From Rhinopithecus roxellana (Eukaryota > Chordata > Mammalia > Primates > Cercopithecidae): DNA of 64,000 nt. This document shows positions 24,618 to 37,290 of this stretch, piece by piece. The notes under the pieces are model-generated. The model was not told the DNA's origin, ran no database searches, and worked only from the letters and a program-made list of their open reading frames with translations. The translations under genes were made by a program, and so were the position numbers. Where the stretch lies: positions 34,653,872 through 34,717,871 of the forward strand of contig NC_044561.1 in NCBI RefSeq assembly GCF_007565055.1, written 5' to 3'. The first letter of the stretch is position 1; each line of letters starts with the position of its first letter.

Positions 24618-25145
24618 TTTTATATCCTGACACTGACTTGCAGAAGAAGCTGCACCAGTTTTCCCATAAACTGTCCACTCCTTGGATTTGTCTTAGATCA
24701 TGTCCTAGGGGTATTGTTTAGATTGTTGCTCTGTTGGTAGGATATTCATCTTACCCTAAGTGTGTACTGAGATAGCGGAGTAAAGAGAGATTGTCTTTTA
24801 AAGGTTCTACCCAGGAACTGCTAGTTTACACAAAAGCTTGGCTTTAGTGCTTCTCAGATCTCTTTTCTTGTTTCAGTAATTTTTTTTTTAAGAAATTCAC
24901 TAATTCACCAACATTAATGGGGCAGGGTTCACAGGAGCATGTGTTAAGAGAAGTTGGTTTGGCTTTAAAGGATCATTTTTACAATCCATATTTAGGCTTC
25001 ACAGGTCACATACAATCTCTGTCACATATTGCTGTCATTTTTACCTCCTTTCTTTTATTTTTATAATCCTTTAAAAAATGCAAAGCCCACTCTTAGCTCA
25101 CAGGATGTACAAGAACAAGTTGCAGGCTGTAGTTTGCCAACACCT
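24618..25145. other. Intron stretch without recognised features
   Basis: No named repeat apart from a short T run near 24880. Confidence 0.5.
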
Positions 25146-25149
25146 GCTC

Positions 25150-26150
25150 TGTGCCACTGCTGATTTGCCATTCTTGGAGCCCTCTTTTTGTTCTTGTCAG
25201 CCAATTCCCTTTCAGGTGCTCAGGTTTCCCTCCCTCCTGTCACCAGGCCTTTGCACATGCTCTGCCCTCCCTGCCTGGTGGAGAGCTATCTTTAGCCCCT
25301 GGACTTCATTCACTTTGGACCTTCTTTGGGTCACATTTCAGTCATGCCTCACTGGACACCTGGAATCTGATTAGTGCTCACTCTTTTGAGTCTCCTAGCT
25401 ATATGCAGTTGTTATCAGAGCAGCAATTTTACATGTATACAGGTGTTGAGGTCAGTGTCTGGCCTTTTGGCTACTTGCCTTCTGAGCTACCCTTGCTTTC
25501 CAGTGTATCCCTAGCTCCTGGCCCAGTGTCCAGCCTCCCAGCTTCCATTCATGTTTTCCCTAGAGGCCACTCTGTGCCCAGCAGCCAGAGACATCATTGC
25601 AACTTAAATCTCATTGAGTCATTCCAGTTGCTATAAGAAATATAACCTTACTGGGTAACATTATGCCTGTCCGTCTCCACCACCAGATCTTATACTTCCT
25701 CCCTCATCTGCTACTCCCTAAGCTCAGTGGCCCTTTGTTGTTGTTGTTGCTGAACATGCTAAGCTCTTCCTCATGCCTGGGCCTTTGCACTTGCTCTTAC
25801 CTCTGCCTCAACCATCCAGGCACCCTCTTGGTTTTGCCATGCCCAACTTCAGCATTTTCAGTTCACATGACTCTTCCGTGGGGCCCTTTCCTGACCACCC
25901 TGTTTGAAATGCTACCCATCGCCAGCACACATCTATCATAGGCATTCATTAGCAATTAGCCCCATTTCTTTTCTCTATAGTACTTCTCCGTAATTTTTTT
26001 TTCTTGCTCTTATTACACCTCCTCAACTAATAGATAGATTCCAAGAAATTGAGTGCTTTATCTTCACTTGTGTAGCCTCAGTGCCTGGAATAGTACTGGC
26101 ACTTGGTAAAGCACAGTGAATATTGTCAATTGAATTACTAGGGGTTGGCT
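25150..26150 (+). repeat. L2 element, fragmented, about 1 kb
   Basis: Two L2-like phrases, caggcctttgcacatgctct and gcctgggcctttgcacttgc, suggest two copies or a duplicated body. A tail follows with agtgcctggaatagtactgg and cacttggtaaagcacagtga. Frames of 92-161 codons here belong to this relic or to chance. Confidence 0.55.
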
Positions 26151-26640
26151 TAGAGAGGTACTTAATGGAATGATTCAATGGATGAATGAATGAATGCATT
26201 GCCACTTTCTTGCTCATTATCATCAATCTGTACATATGCCTTTCAACTCAAATATTTATCCATTGGCTAAAGAAAAAAATGCCTGAATACACTTGTCTCT
26301 GCAGTTTACCCTTCCTCACTGTTAAACCTCAGTGCCTGTGTAAAATTTCATTATATTTTATTTACTTGTTATTCCACTTGTGCATTATGTGGATATTCCT
26401 GCCTCATCCCCACAGCCACCTATCACTTCGGCCAGCTCAGATGCCTCTGGCTCACAACAATTACTTCTCTGTTGAATTTCTAAAGCGTTTAATCCGCAGT
26501 ATGTCTGTTAGTCATACAGCAGTTAGTGTGGATTCTCTTACCCAGAATAAGAGTTCATTAAATGTGTAAGAATGATGATATAGCCTAATTTCAGATCAAG
26601 GTTGTGATTTATAGCTCATTCTTAATCAGCTGAGTCATGA
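26151..26640. other. Intron stretch without recognised features
   Basis: A short gaatgaatgaatg run near 26183. Otherwise nothing recognised. Confidence 0.5.
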
Positions 26641-26641
26641 C

Positions 26642-26642
26642 T

Positions 26643-26681
<39 letters not shown>

Positions 26682-26690
26682 TGTATTTAT
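26642..26690 (+). repeat. (TTTA)n microsatellite
   Basis: About 12 ttta units, one changed to tgta. They form the tail of the antisense Alu that follows. Confidence 0.95.
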
Positions 26691-26979
26691 TGAGACAGAG
26701 TCTCACTCTGTCACCCAGGCTGGAGTACAGTGGTGTGATCTGGGCTCACTGCAGCTTCTGCCTCCTGAGTTCAAGTGATTCTCCTGCCTCAGCCTCCCGA
26801 GTCGCTGGGATTACAGGCATGCATCCCCGCTCCCAGCTAATTTTTTATATTTTTAGTAGAGACAGAGTTTCCCTATGTTGGCCAATCTGGTCTCGAACTC
26901 CTGGCCCCAAGTGATCTGCCTGCCTCGCCCCACAATGTGCTAGTGCTGGGATTACAGGTGTGAGCCACCTCCTCAGGCC
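26691..26979 (-). mobile_element. Alu, antisense
   Basis: Starts gagacagagtctcactctgt and ends gagccacctcctcaggcc. An extra tagtgc near the head (caatgtgctagtgctgggat) is a small insertion. Confidence 0.93.
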
Positions 26980-27104
26980 TGAGGCATGAATTTTTGGTAG
27001 TCCAATCGTGTGGTTATCTTCCTAAAGCTTGAGGCCTTAAACTCAGGTCCCCAGGTGGGCTTTTGAGCCCTCTGCAAGAAATGCGTTTAGCTGCAAGTAA
27101 CAGG

Positions 27105-27370
27105 AAACGCTTTTCAACCTTTTTACTGATTTATTTAGAGAGAAGTACACATAACAGGTAATACAACTATGCAACGTTTTAAGACCACACAACTGGATAG
27201 CCAGCATCCAGACCAGAACACAGAGCCTTGCTGGCCCCTAGAATCCTCTCTCCTGACCCCTGCCAGTCACTGGCCTTTCCCCTGAGTTCTATTTGCCTGG
27301 AGTTTGCTTGTTTTCATATTTAATTCAAATGGAATTAGGTGATGTGTCCTCTTTTTTTTGCTTCTAACAG
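27105..27370. repeat. Possible old L1 3' UTR fragment
   Basis: The layout is like the L1M pieces nearby: gtacacataacaggtaatac, then ctcctgacccctgccagtca, then text about the size of their final block. The similarity is weak. Confidence 0.35.
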
Positions 27371-27885
27371 TGCCTTTATGTGGCAGAAGTACTGGCTTTT
27401 TCTTACTTTGCCCTCCCTCCCCTGAAACATTTTCCTAATTTAATAAGAGTGATTTCAGAAACTGCTTTCCTTTGGGAAAAACTGACTTATCCAGCCATTG
27501 TGCCTTCCAGTTTAGACTCTGGCAGTTTGAAGAGCTGAGGCAGCGAGAAGGAGAACCATCTGTTTATCTTCTTGAAAAAACGGCTGTAGTTTCTCTCTCT
27601 TCCTGTCTCTGGAGGCCTCTAGACTCTTTTTTCCCATTTTCATATCCACACAGGAAGAGTCTGAACCTCTTCCTGCTGAGCCTTCCCCTGGTTGGTTGCA
27701 TTTTGGGAACCGACATTGGTTGTCTTCCCTCTTCCCTCATCAGTGCAGTAGTTTAGATCTCATGATTGTCCACAGTCACGTAACCATGAGAATCAGAGCT
27801 CTCTATCCCTGTCATTTCCTCCCTGTTTGTGTAGAGCAGGAAGAAAAAAGTCCATCTTAATAGAGACTGTGAAAGAATAAATACA
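27371..27885. other. Intron stretch without recognised features
   Basis: No named repeat. The 94-codon frame at 27472-27756 shows no domain. Confidence 0.5.
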
Positions 27886-27889
27886 GACT

Positions 27890-28290
27890 TTATTGTTTTA
27901 GAGCAGTTTTAGTTTTACAGCAAAATTAGGCAGAAGGTACAGAGATTCTCCCATATACTCCCCGTTCATACACATGCACAGCCTCTCCCATTATCAGCAT
28001 CCCCCTTAGAGGGATTTGTTACAATCAGTGAACCTACATTGACACCATCATTATCACCCAAAGTCCATAGTTTACATTAACGTTCTCTCGGCATTATTTA
28101 TTCTGTGAGTTTGGATGACTGTATAAGACACGTGCTCACCATTATAGTGTCATACAGAGTACTTTTACTATCACCCAAAACCACTGCGTTCCTTCTGTTC
28201 GACCCTCTCTTCCCTTTAACCTTTCCAAGCCACTGATTTTTTACTGTCTGTATAATTTTACCATTTCCAGAATGTGATATGGCTTTCTTA
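27890..28290 (-). repeat. L1M-type 3' fragment, antisense
   Basis: The phrases ttttagttttacagcaaaat, tcacccaaagtccatagttt and accatttccagaatgtgata are shared in order with 32275-32670. It is an old L1 3' UTR piece. Confidence 0.65.
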
Positions 28291-28299
28291 GAAAACATA

Positions 28300-31100
28300 A
28301 ATGGTGACTTCTTTGGCATAACTTTAATAAACAGATGAAAATTGGTGTGAGAATCAAAATCTTTCACTCTAAAGGGACTATCAGGCGGCAACTGCACGTG
28401 GAATTATATCAAAGTCAGCTTTTATTTAGAAACAGAAGGAGAGTCATCTTTGTGATGTCATTTCTCCTTCACCCAAGTAATATCTCGCATGCTGACACAT
28501 AAAATGTTATCATCAGTGATTTATTTCCTCGGAGTAATGTCCCTTTGACCTTATTAAATCCAGATGCTCTGGGGATGGTCAGCATTTTCACATGGTTCCC
28601 TCATTCTGTAAAAGTGTTTCTTATTGGTATTTAAAAGCTGTAAAAGCCCCCCAACTATAAATTGATAGCCATTAAAGTCTGCGAATGTAGTATGAATATT
28701 CCACTATGTTCCCAAGTGTTTATTTTATTGTGAGTTGTTAGTTGATTGCTTGTAAGGAAATTGTTTTATGATACTCAGCTTTGTATTTCCATAAACTGCT
28801 CTTTCCTTGCAACTTCTTAAACTGTGATGGATCAGCTTTTCAAAACAAGTCCACAGGACAACAGTCTGTCCGGCATTTGAAGAAGTGATGGAAAAGTCAT
28901 TTTTTTCCTTTCAGTGTTTCTAGCTATTCATGAAAACTGCAGTTAAAAGTTGTGATATTGTGTTTGTCATTCATTGGGAAGATGCAGCATTATTCAAACG
29001 AAACCATGTGCTCTTGTTTTAAATAGTGTCCAAATGAGTAATTGAATTCATGGACGTCTAAATTTCATTCCAGAAATCAAAGCTGTGGTAATAAGAACCT
29101 GGACCTGAGTTCTCTTAGGCCAAATAATTTAATTCCTTAGCCAGTTGAACTATTTATTACATGTCTCTGTTCCTGGTTATTATGCCAGTAAATTGCTCAG
29201 GCAGATGCAGGGATGGATGATGGGCATATAATTCGCTGTTTTTCACGGCTAGACACATACCAGAATGCAGATCACACTAAACAGCTGTTTTTAAAAACAT
29301 GGTTTCTATTCAGAGCTTTAAGAGCCACATCCAAGTAATAACAAAGAAGCCTGGAAGAGGAACCTGGGGATACCAGGGTCATGTTTTCACCATCCCACCT
29401 GGAAACACGGTGCTATCCTAACCCTGGATCGTACACTTGGACATCGTCATTCCAGTCATGGTTCAAGATCACGTGTATACATCATGATTTAAAGAGAATA
29501 CTGGTTTGATTTTTCTTGCTGACTTTCCCTGAATTTTCCACTTAAATTGGAAAACAGCGCCAGTGCCCGTGATTTGATTGAATAAGTAAGAGATCTCAAA
29601 CACAGTAAATTAACTGATGACTTGCATTAGGTCATCTTTCTTTGATTCACTAGTAATACAACATTGATATCCTATAGAAAAATGCAGAGGCAATATACTG
29701 AGTTAAGCTTAGGGCAGCTGAGCAACTGTTAAGTGTAGGATTCTTTTGAAATGTTGCCCCAAGTAGTAAACTTTTGTGCAATAATCTGGGCAGTCAAAAA
29801 AAAAATCGGTTATTTCCACCTCATTTATTTCTACAAGGAGATAAAGGCTTCCAGCATCTGATTTTCAATGCCAGTATTATCTGTTTCTCTGTTCTCCTAT
29901 TTCTTCCTGGTCTTGTGGAAATGTTACAGTAACTGATTAGGATTTTCTCTGTATTGACACTTCATTTGTTAACATATGAATACGTTGCTATTAATAAATT
30001 ATTCTGCTTAATCAGTTTCTTTTTATTCTTTAGCCACATGCTTTCAACTTCTTAGGATGTCATCACTTAATATCCTTGCATCGTATTTAGTCAGAGTTAG
30101 AAAGGCATTCCACTTAGGGGTCATACACATTTTTTTGGAACTTTTACAAACGCCCTTTATACTATTCTTGTATCCTGTGTAATGACAGTCACGTGTTCCA
30201 TGGGGAGGTCATACACATCTTTATACAATTTGTATAACACATGCTTTAAATGCTGAGTTAATCAGAGAATTCCTGCCATTGATGGATTCATCTCTGTAAG
30301 TATCTTTCCCTTTCACTCTGAGTAAAACTGCTTGTGGTGGTCCTGCCAGACTTTGAAAGCCTTTCAGGTTTGTGGAGGAGTCTTCGTTTCTGTTGTCGTA
30401 GATTATGGAATCATAGTGTTTGTTTGGCTCACGTGTTGGAATCTGATTTCCTACATAATGCTTTGCTCTCACTACAAGTCCAAGGCCTCATGTGGCTGAT
30501 AGAAACACCCGGGTTCCTATCACTTTTCTCAATGATGAGCTTCTCCTTCTTGGCCAGTATCAACTCTGTGGTAATAATTCCCTTCTGCTCTCTCTCTCGC
30601 TCTTTCTCTCTCTCCCTCCCTCTCTCTTTCCTTCTGGGGACATTATAATGTCAGCATAGCAGCTTTTAATTCTATTACTATGGTACTTCTCAAATAGACC
30701 TGTGGCAGCTGCCCCGGAAAAGTTGAAACCACGTGCCACATCTCGGTCTTTCTCCTGTATTGGTTTTGTGATGTGATCAAGGACATCGATTCCTCTAGTC
30801 CCGCTAGGTGGTATATAATAGGTTTTTACTATTTGATACTTCCTATTCTTATCTTCATTTATCTTCTTTCAAATACTGTCAACTATGCCTGCCTTTGCAG
30901 GTACATGATTTCCACAAGGATTTCCTAATAGGCCTTTTTAATTTTGTTCTAGACATGCCCTTCTTTCGCCATCCAAATTTGCTATTTTTTTACACACTAT
31001 GATGCATCAGCATGTAAATGTTTAATACCATAAATATTATTTCTGATCCTCTTCCCAATTTCACTGAGTTACTGGCTATCTCTTGCCATTCTTCGCAGCA
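28300..31100. other. Repeat-poor stretch of intron 5
   Basis: About 2.8 kb with no Alu, L1, LTR, MIR or MER element that I recognise, unusual in this intron. It has no convincing frame either. A CT-rich low-complexity patch lies at 30587-30637. Confidence 0.6.
30587..30637 (+). repeat. CT-rich low-complexity patch
   Basis: Runs of ctctct, cctccc and tttc units; a purine tract on the other strand. Confidence 0.85.
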
Positions 31101-31107
31101 TATTGCA

Positions 31108-31417
31108 TTGGATCTCAGAATATTATCCTCTGACCGCCAGCATCAGTATCACCTGGGAATTTTGAAATGCACATTCTCAGGCCCCACCAAGGTCTCATGA
31201 TTCTGAAACTCTGGAGCTGCATTAGAAACTGCCAGTGGTACCTGGTGATCTATGTTGGTTTTTGTTTGTTTGTTTTTAAAGAGACAGTATCTTTGTCTCC
31301 CTGGCTGGAATGCAGTGATGCAGTCATAGCTCACAGCAGCCTCCAACTCCTGGGCTCAAGCAGTCTTCCTGCCCCAGCCTTCTGAGTAGCTAGGACTACA
31401 GGTGCACACCACTGTGC

Positions 31418-31459
<42 letters not shown>

Positions 31460-31640
31460 TTGGAGACAGGGTCTCACTGTGTGGCCCAGGCTGGTCTCAA
31501 AGTCCTGGCCTCAAGCTTTTTTCCCACCTCAGCCTTCCACAGTGCTGGGATTACAGGCATGTACCACCACACTTAGCAGGTGATCTGTGTTTCAGTAAGC
31601 CTTCCAGGTGATTCTGATGCTCACTGAAATTTGAGAACCA
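31108..31640. mobile_element. MER5A relic split by an Alu
   Basis: The left part has agcatcagtatcacctggga and caggccccaccaaggtctca; the right part (31578-31640) has ccttccaggtgattctgatg and ends tttgagaaccactg. Together they make the MER5A DNA element, with an old Alu (31262-31577) inside. Confidence 0.75.
31262..31577 (-). mobile_element. Old Alu (AluJ-like), antisense, with T33 insert
   Basis: Begins after a gttt tail with aaagagacagtatctttgtc and ends taccaccacacttagc. A run of about 33 T (31423-31455) fills the middle between the two monomers. Confidence 0.88.
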
Positions 31641-31803
31641 CTGAAATATTTGGTATTCTGCAAAACATAAGCAATTAGCAAGCGTAGGGTGCGCAACTAA
31701 ATAGTTTCTGCAGGCATCCTTGTCCATAGGGCATTGCAGATTGACTGAAGCCAGTTTCACCTTCCACCTCTGTGTCCAGTTTAAGTTCTCAATTGCAGTT
31801 TTT

Positions 31804-32095
31804 TGTTTTTTGTTTTTTTTTTTTTTTTTTTTTTTGAGATGGAGTCTCGCTCTGTCGCCCAGTCTGGAGTGCAGTGGCGCAATCTCGGCTCATTGCAAGC
31901 TCCGCCTCCCGGGTTCACGCCATTCTCCTGCCTCAGCCTCCCAGGTAGTTGGGACTACAGGCGCCCGCCTTCTCGCCCGGCTAGTTTTTTGTATTTTTTA
32001 GTAGAGACGGGGTTTCACCGTGTAGGCCAGGATGGTCTCGATCTCCTGACCTCGTGATCCACCCGTCTCAGCCTCCCAAAGTGCTGGGATTACAG
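31804..32095 (-). mobile_element. AluY-like, antisense, head-truncated with intact TSD
   Basis: T tail, gagatggagtctcgctctgt, then on to gtgctgggattacag, where it stops about 25 bases short of the usual end. A perfect 15-bp TSD, tcaattgcagttttt, is at 31789-31803 and 32096-32110, so the truncation happened at insertion. Confidence 0.95.
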
Positions 32096-32236
32096 TCAAT
32101 TGCAGTTTTTAAACCAATTTGCACCAGCACATACTGAGTATCTGCTACCGTGCAGTGTGTTACAGCTCTTGTATGTACACTATGAGAAGTAATTCCCATA
32201 ATACAGCAAACTCAGTTTTGGTATCCACCCCGCCCT

Positions 32237-32257
32237 CCCCCCCCCCCCCCCCCCCCC
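32237..32257 (+). repeat. C21 homopolymer
   Basis: A run of 21 C, preceded by cgccct. The complementary strand is a G run that could stack. Confidence 0.95.
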
Positions 32258-32267
32258 GCTGCTTTTT

Positions 32268-32680
32268 ATGATGGACTGCATTTTTCAAAGCAGATTTAGG
32301 TTTACAAAGAATTCGAGCAGAAAGTACAAAGAGTTCCCTCTACCTCTCACTTCCCCACTACCCCACAATTTCCCTTAGATTAACATTTTGCCTTAGTATG
32401 GTACATTTGAACCAATTTTGATACATTATTATTAACCAGTGTTCCTGTTTTAACATGGGAGGGGCTTTTTGTGTAGTATAGTCTATTGGTTTTGATAGAT
32501 GCATAATTCTGTGTATCTATTATTACTTATGACAGTATTGTACAGAGTAGTTTCTGAAAATCCTCTGTACTCCACCTATTCAATCCCTTCCCCACTCTTC
32601 CTGAACCACTGGCAACCACTGATCTTTTTATTTTCTCTGTAATTTTGCCTTTTCCAGAATGTCCTATGGTTAGACTCATG
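32268..32680 (-). repeat. L1M-type 3' fragment, antisense
   Basis: Contains agatttaggtttacaaagaa, ttgtacagagtagtttctga, gaaccactggcaaccactga and tttgccttttccagaatgtc. Related to the pieces at 898 and 27890. Confidence 0.65.
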
Positions 32681-32864
32681 GCATCCCCTTTTAGCAGCTG
32701 CAGAAACTAAGAACTGTGCCCAAGGATAAAAATGTTTGCAGACCCACTGAGCTGGGATTTATACTTAGACCTGCTGGCTTTAAGTTCTGGGTGTGTTTCT
32801 TCTCAAATTGCCAAACTTCCATATGGATGATTTTCTTTTCCTTCCCTGAAATTTGTTTAATTGA

Positions 32865-33137
<273 letters not shown>

Positions 33138-33419
33138 TAAAGAAAGTGCAATACCAGAGTTTGAAAGAGCCACCCGAGCAACACTGCCTTCCCCCATCAA
33201 AAACGTTTTTTTTTTCAAAAGGCTTCTTATGCTTGTTGAATTTTTTTTGGTTTACCAAGCAAACAATTTCAAATAATGTGAAATCTTGATTATACAGTTT
33301 GTTTTGTACCTTGTATGTGCTACTTGGCAAATCCCAAGTGATTCTGCTAGACTCCACCCAACCAGGTAGTCATCTAATTTGACAAACACTGAGTTCGGTG
33401 ATTCCTTGGTTTGTGTTTG

Positions 33420-33545
33420 TTACATGATACTGTCTGTTACCACCTAGACTATGAGTTCCTTGAGGATATGGACTTGATTTTACTCAGTATTGCACAGAGT
33501 GCCTGGCTTGTAGTTTTGATAAATCTTAGTCGAGTGAGTAGTTGT
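33420..33545 (+). repeat. L2 3' end
   Basis: Contains gactatgagttccttgagga, cacagagtgcctggcttgta and gataaatcttagtcgagtga, an L2-like tail. Confidence 0.65.
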
Positions 33546-33574
33546 GATTATATTTCATTGAAGAAGGAGATTTG

Positions 33575-33867
33575 GGCCGAGCACAGTGCCTCAGACCTGT
33601 AATCCCAGGACTTTGGGAGGCTGAGGCAGGCGGATAACCTGAGACCAGGAGGTTGAGACCAGCCTGGACAACATGGTGAAACCCCATCTCTACTAAAAAT
33701 ACAAAAATCAGCCAGGCGTGGTGGCGGGCACTTGTAATCCCAGCTACTTGGGAGGCTGAGACAGGAGAATCGCTTGAACCCAGGAGGTGGGGGTTGCAGT
33801 GAGCTGAGATCGTGCCACTGCACTCCAGCCTGGGTGACAGCAAGATTCTGTCTCAAAAAAAAAAAAA
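33575..33867 (+). mobile_element. Alu, sense (AluS-like)
   Basis: Starts gggccgagcacagtgcctca and ends in an A run after gattctgtctc. It lies 475 bp downstream of exon 6 and is opposed to the antisense Alu at 31804. Confidence 0.95.
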
Positions 33868-34459
33868 GGATTATCACATTATTTTATGCTATGAAATTTA
33901 ACTGAGGTGATTTGTGTGGAGATTACATTGTTTTCTTGGGGAGTATGACAGTGCTTTCTTCAAGAGGTAAATATAATATTGATGTCTTAGACTTTGTCTA
34001 TTGAATTACTGTTTGTGTTGCAAATATTGTGAACTAAAAGAACTAAAAGTCCTTACTTGTCTCCATGAAATAAAAACACACATTCAGTTGATATTAAATG
34101 ACCAAATGTTACAGAAACAAGTAAACTGTTGGACTGAGTTCCTTAAAGAGTATGCATTTGTTCCTTAAAGAGTTCTGCCTTTTGTATCTGCCATTTACTT
34201 GGCAGATAGTAAAAGATGCTTCTAGAGCTAGATTGAATATGTACTTACTGAAATTTAATGTATTGCAAATGCTTGCAAAGCTCACCCACAAATGTTGCGG
34301 CATTTACAAAAAGTGGCTTTCTCTCACTTTTTACTAAAGTTTAATGATTTCAGATTTATTGTTCTATTGGAGTTTAACATGGGCTACTTTGTCTCCCTCA
34401 ACTATATTCATAGTTGTCACTGTAGTATTTTCTTCCCTTTGTTACATTTTTTACAACCT
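33868..34459. other. Intron stretch without recognised features
   Basis: A short internal repeat of ccttaaagagt occurs at about 34141 and 34162. Nothing else recognised. Confidence 0.5.
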
Positions 34460-35105
34460 TATTAGGGTGTAATTTACATATAAGATTTATTTGTTTTTGG
34501 GCCAGGCGCGGTGGCTCAAGCCTGTAATCCCAGCACTTTGGGAGGCCGAGACGGGCGGATCACGAGGTCAGGAGATCGAGACCATCCTGGCTAACACTGT
34601 GAAACCCCGTCTCTACTAAAAAATACAAAAAACTAGCCGGGCGAGGTGGCGGGCGCCTGTAGTCCCAGCTACTTGGGAGGCTGAGGCAGGAGAATGGCGT
34701 GAACCCGGGAGGCGGAGCTTGCAGTGAGCTGAGATCCGGCCACTGCACTCCAGCCCCGGCGACTGGAGACTTTGAGACTCCATCTCAAAAAAAAAAAAAA
34801 AAAAAAGATTTATTTGTTTTTAAGTATATAATTCAGTGGCTTTAGGAAATTTGCCAAGCTGTGCAACTATCACCATAATCTAATCTTAGAGCATTTTCAT
34901 TACTCCAGTAAGATCACACATACTCATTCCCAGTGAAGCCCTCTACTCACCTCTAGCCCCAAGCAACAACGAATCTACTTTCTGTCTCTATAGATTTGCC
35001 CTTTTTTGAACCATTATTATAAGTGGGATCATATAATATATGGTCTTTTGTGTCCGACTTCTTTCAGTTAACACAGTATTTTTGAGGTTCTGCATTTCTT
35101 TAACT
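34460..35105 (-). repeat. Old L1M 3' fragment split by an AluYR
   Basis: Before the Alu: attagggtgtaatttacata. After it: ataattcagtggctttagga, gtgcaactatcaccataatc and ttataagtgggatcatataa, the usual order of L1M antisense 3' UTR text. Confidence 0.6.
34499..34804 (+). mobile_element. AluYR-type Alu, sense
   Basis: Head with ggtggctcaagcctgtaatc and diagnostic gagatccggccactgcac. A perfect 17-bp TSD, aagatttatttgttttt, is at 34482-34498 and 34805-34821. Low divergence suggests a fairly recent insertion. Confidence 0.97.
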
Positions 35106-37220
35106 TGTAGCTTTTAAAATTGAGACTATTCTGAATTAAACAGGGTTAGCTTAAAATTTATTGAAAGTTTTACATGTTCTTTAAAAAAAGGAACATAGAA
35201 TGCAAGATGGATTGTTTAACTTCACCATTCTCTACTTAATGGCAGACAGTTTCTCACTCATGTTAGCACATAAGTAAATGTGCTAGTAAATGCACATGTT
35301 GTTTGAACCACCGTTTTTCAAACACTCAAACATCCTTTCTCAGGATGTTTTTCATACACCTGTTAGGGCCAACTGTGGCAGATCTGGTCAAATGAACTTG
35401 TTAGCCTGATGCCTGTAGCAGGGAGGGACAGCTTTTCAGGGCTTCTCTTCTTGAAACCTAAATGAAGTGTGAATACAAATTCCAGCAGCTAGTATCCTGC
35501 AGTGGGACTGAAGTCCTTGTGATCTCCATGAAGCTAGCTGTTATATATAACAGTTAGCGTCCATTTACTGAATATTAGATTTGGAGCACTTGCTTGGCAC
35601 AAGCCATTTCGCTAGGCTGCTTGGAATGGATGAGCACACATAGGCCAGCTGACCCTGGTGGATGTTAAAATCTCATAGGAAATAGAAGTCAAAAGAAATA
35701 CAAAGCCATCTGTGTTGTAAGAAATATGAACACAGAACCTACTTCCAAGAGTAAGAGGGAACTTCTGGATTGATCAGAAAAGGTTCCATGGAGAGCCTGG
35801 CATTTGAACTAGAGCCAAAAGTGTGGGTGGGTAGTGTGTCTACCAATGGATTTTGCTGTAGAGTCGTCAGGAATAGCAAAACAAATGTGGCGCCATGGAA
35901 AGGCATATTCGGGAGACAGGATTGGTCCAATTTAAGCTAGAGCAGATGTTTTTTAGGTTGGGACCAAAATATAGAGACCTTCAGTGCCAGGCTGGCAAGG
36001 ATGGGCATTAACTGCAGGTGATTAATTAACAAATAAATATTAATTCAGAACCTACTGTGCACTGCAGGTTTTTCCAGTAGACAATAAAGAGATTTTGTTT
36101 CATTGTTACTACTGTTGAGGTAACAGGTGAACAAGGAGTGACATCAGTTATGCAGTACAATGAGAGGATGCCACATAAACTTAGGCCTATGTTCTAGAAC
36201 AAGACAATTCTCTTGAGGTAAAGTGGTCTCATTATCGTCTGCATTAGTCCAGTTGTTTTTGCTTGAGTTGTACAGGTAGCATTATTTGATATTAAGACGA
36301 AACATAGAGGGACATTGTGTTATTTCCTGTAGAAAGACGAAGGCAGTTAAAATAATTTCATAAACAAAACACTCCAGGCTAAAGGCAAAAAAGAAATGAA
36401 CCTTAAAAAATAACAAGTTAATAATGTTGTTGGCGAGAAGAGCAATAAAAGCAACCTTCTGAAAGCAAGGTACCTGATCATTGAGAGGTACCAACTGTTA
36501 ATGCCCCAGAAATAGAGGAATCTTTAATGCAAGTCCATTCATTCCACCTCAAACTCCTGAACGAAGGCTCTAATTGAGGCAAGTCTTCCTGGGAAAGTTG
36601 GACTAACAGAAACATGTTATGGTCTGTTGTGCCCATGTGAGATAGTTTTTTGTACTTGTAGCTAATTCCAATAAAGAAGTAGATGTTTTTAGAGGGTAAC
36701 ATTAAAGGAATCAGCTGCAAAGAGTCCTTTTCCTCCTCCTCATTGTTACAAAAGGTGATTTGTGATTCTTCCCTAATTGAGAGCAATGGCGACGCCATAG
36801 GTGATGACTCGTTTCGTAAAACTCTAATTATTAGTAGCTTGCTTCTGTGTTCAACCTAAAAATGAGAAGTGACTTGCAAATATGAGATACTGCAGGGAGG
36901 CTTACAATCTTGTTTTCAGTGTTAGTGTTTCAGTACCCAGAAGAAAATGTGATTTACAGCCATCCTTTATAAGAAAATTATTTCATCATTACCAACATAT
37001 TGCTGCTGATACCAGTCCTTCATGTGCTTCATAAAAAACTCAGTAGTTTCAAACCCATTACAATTTGAAAGAAATGGAGGGAAGAAAAATAAGACATTTT
37101 CAGCATAGTCATAAACTTCTCTGCCATTTTGTGTTAGAATCGATGATACCCAAATGAGAAGATGTCTGTTCTCTGTTACTGATTCCAGTAGAATAAAAGT
37201 ATTGTTTAAAAGTCAGCATA
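35106..37220. other. Intron stretch without recognised features
   Basis: About 2.1 kb free of Alu. Weak frames (for example 36478-36798 on the minus strand) have no recognisable domain. Confidence 0.5.
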
Positions 37221-37222
37221 TC

Positions 37223-37290
37223 CGCTGCACTCCAGCCTGGGCAACAGAGTGGGAGCCTGTCTCAAAAAAATAAAAATAAAATAAAAGTGA
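37223..37290 (+). mobile_element. Alu 3' tail fragment
   Basis: Only gctgcactccagcctgggca through the end of the element and an aaaat-rich tail are present, so it is a very short 5'-truncated copy. Confidence 0.8.

Noticed and set aside
25151..25636. 161-codon plus-strand frame in intron 5
   Set aside because: It overlaps L2-like text, has no domain, and begins and ends without splice or translation context.
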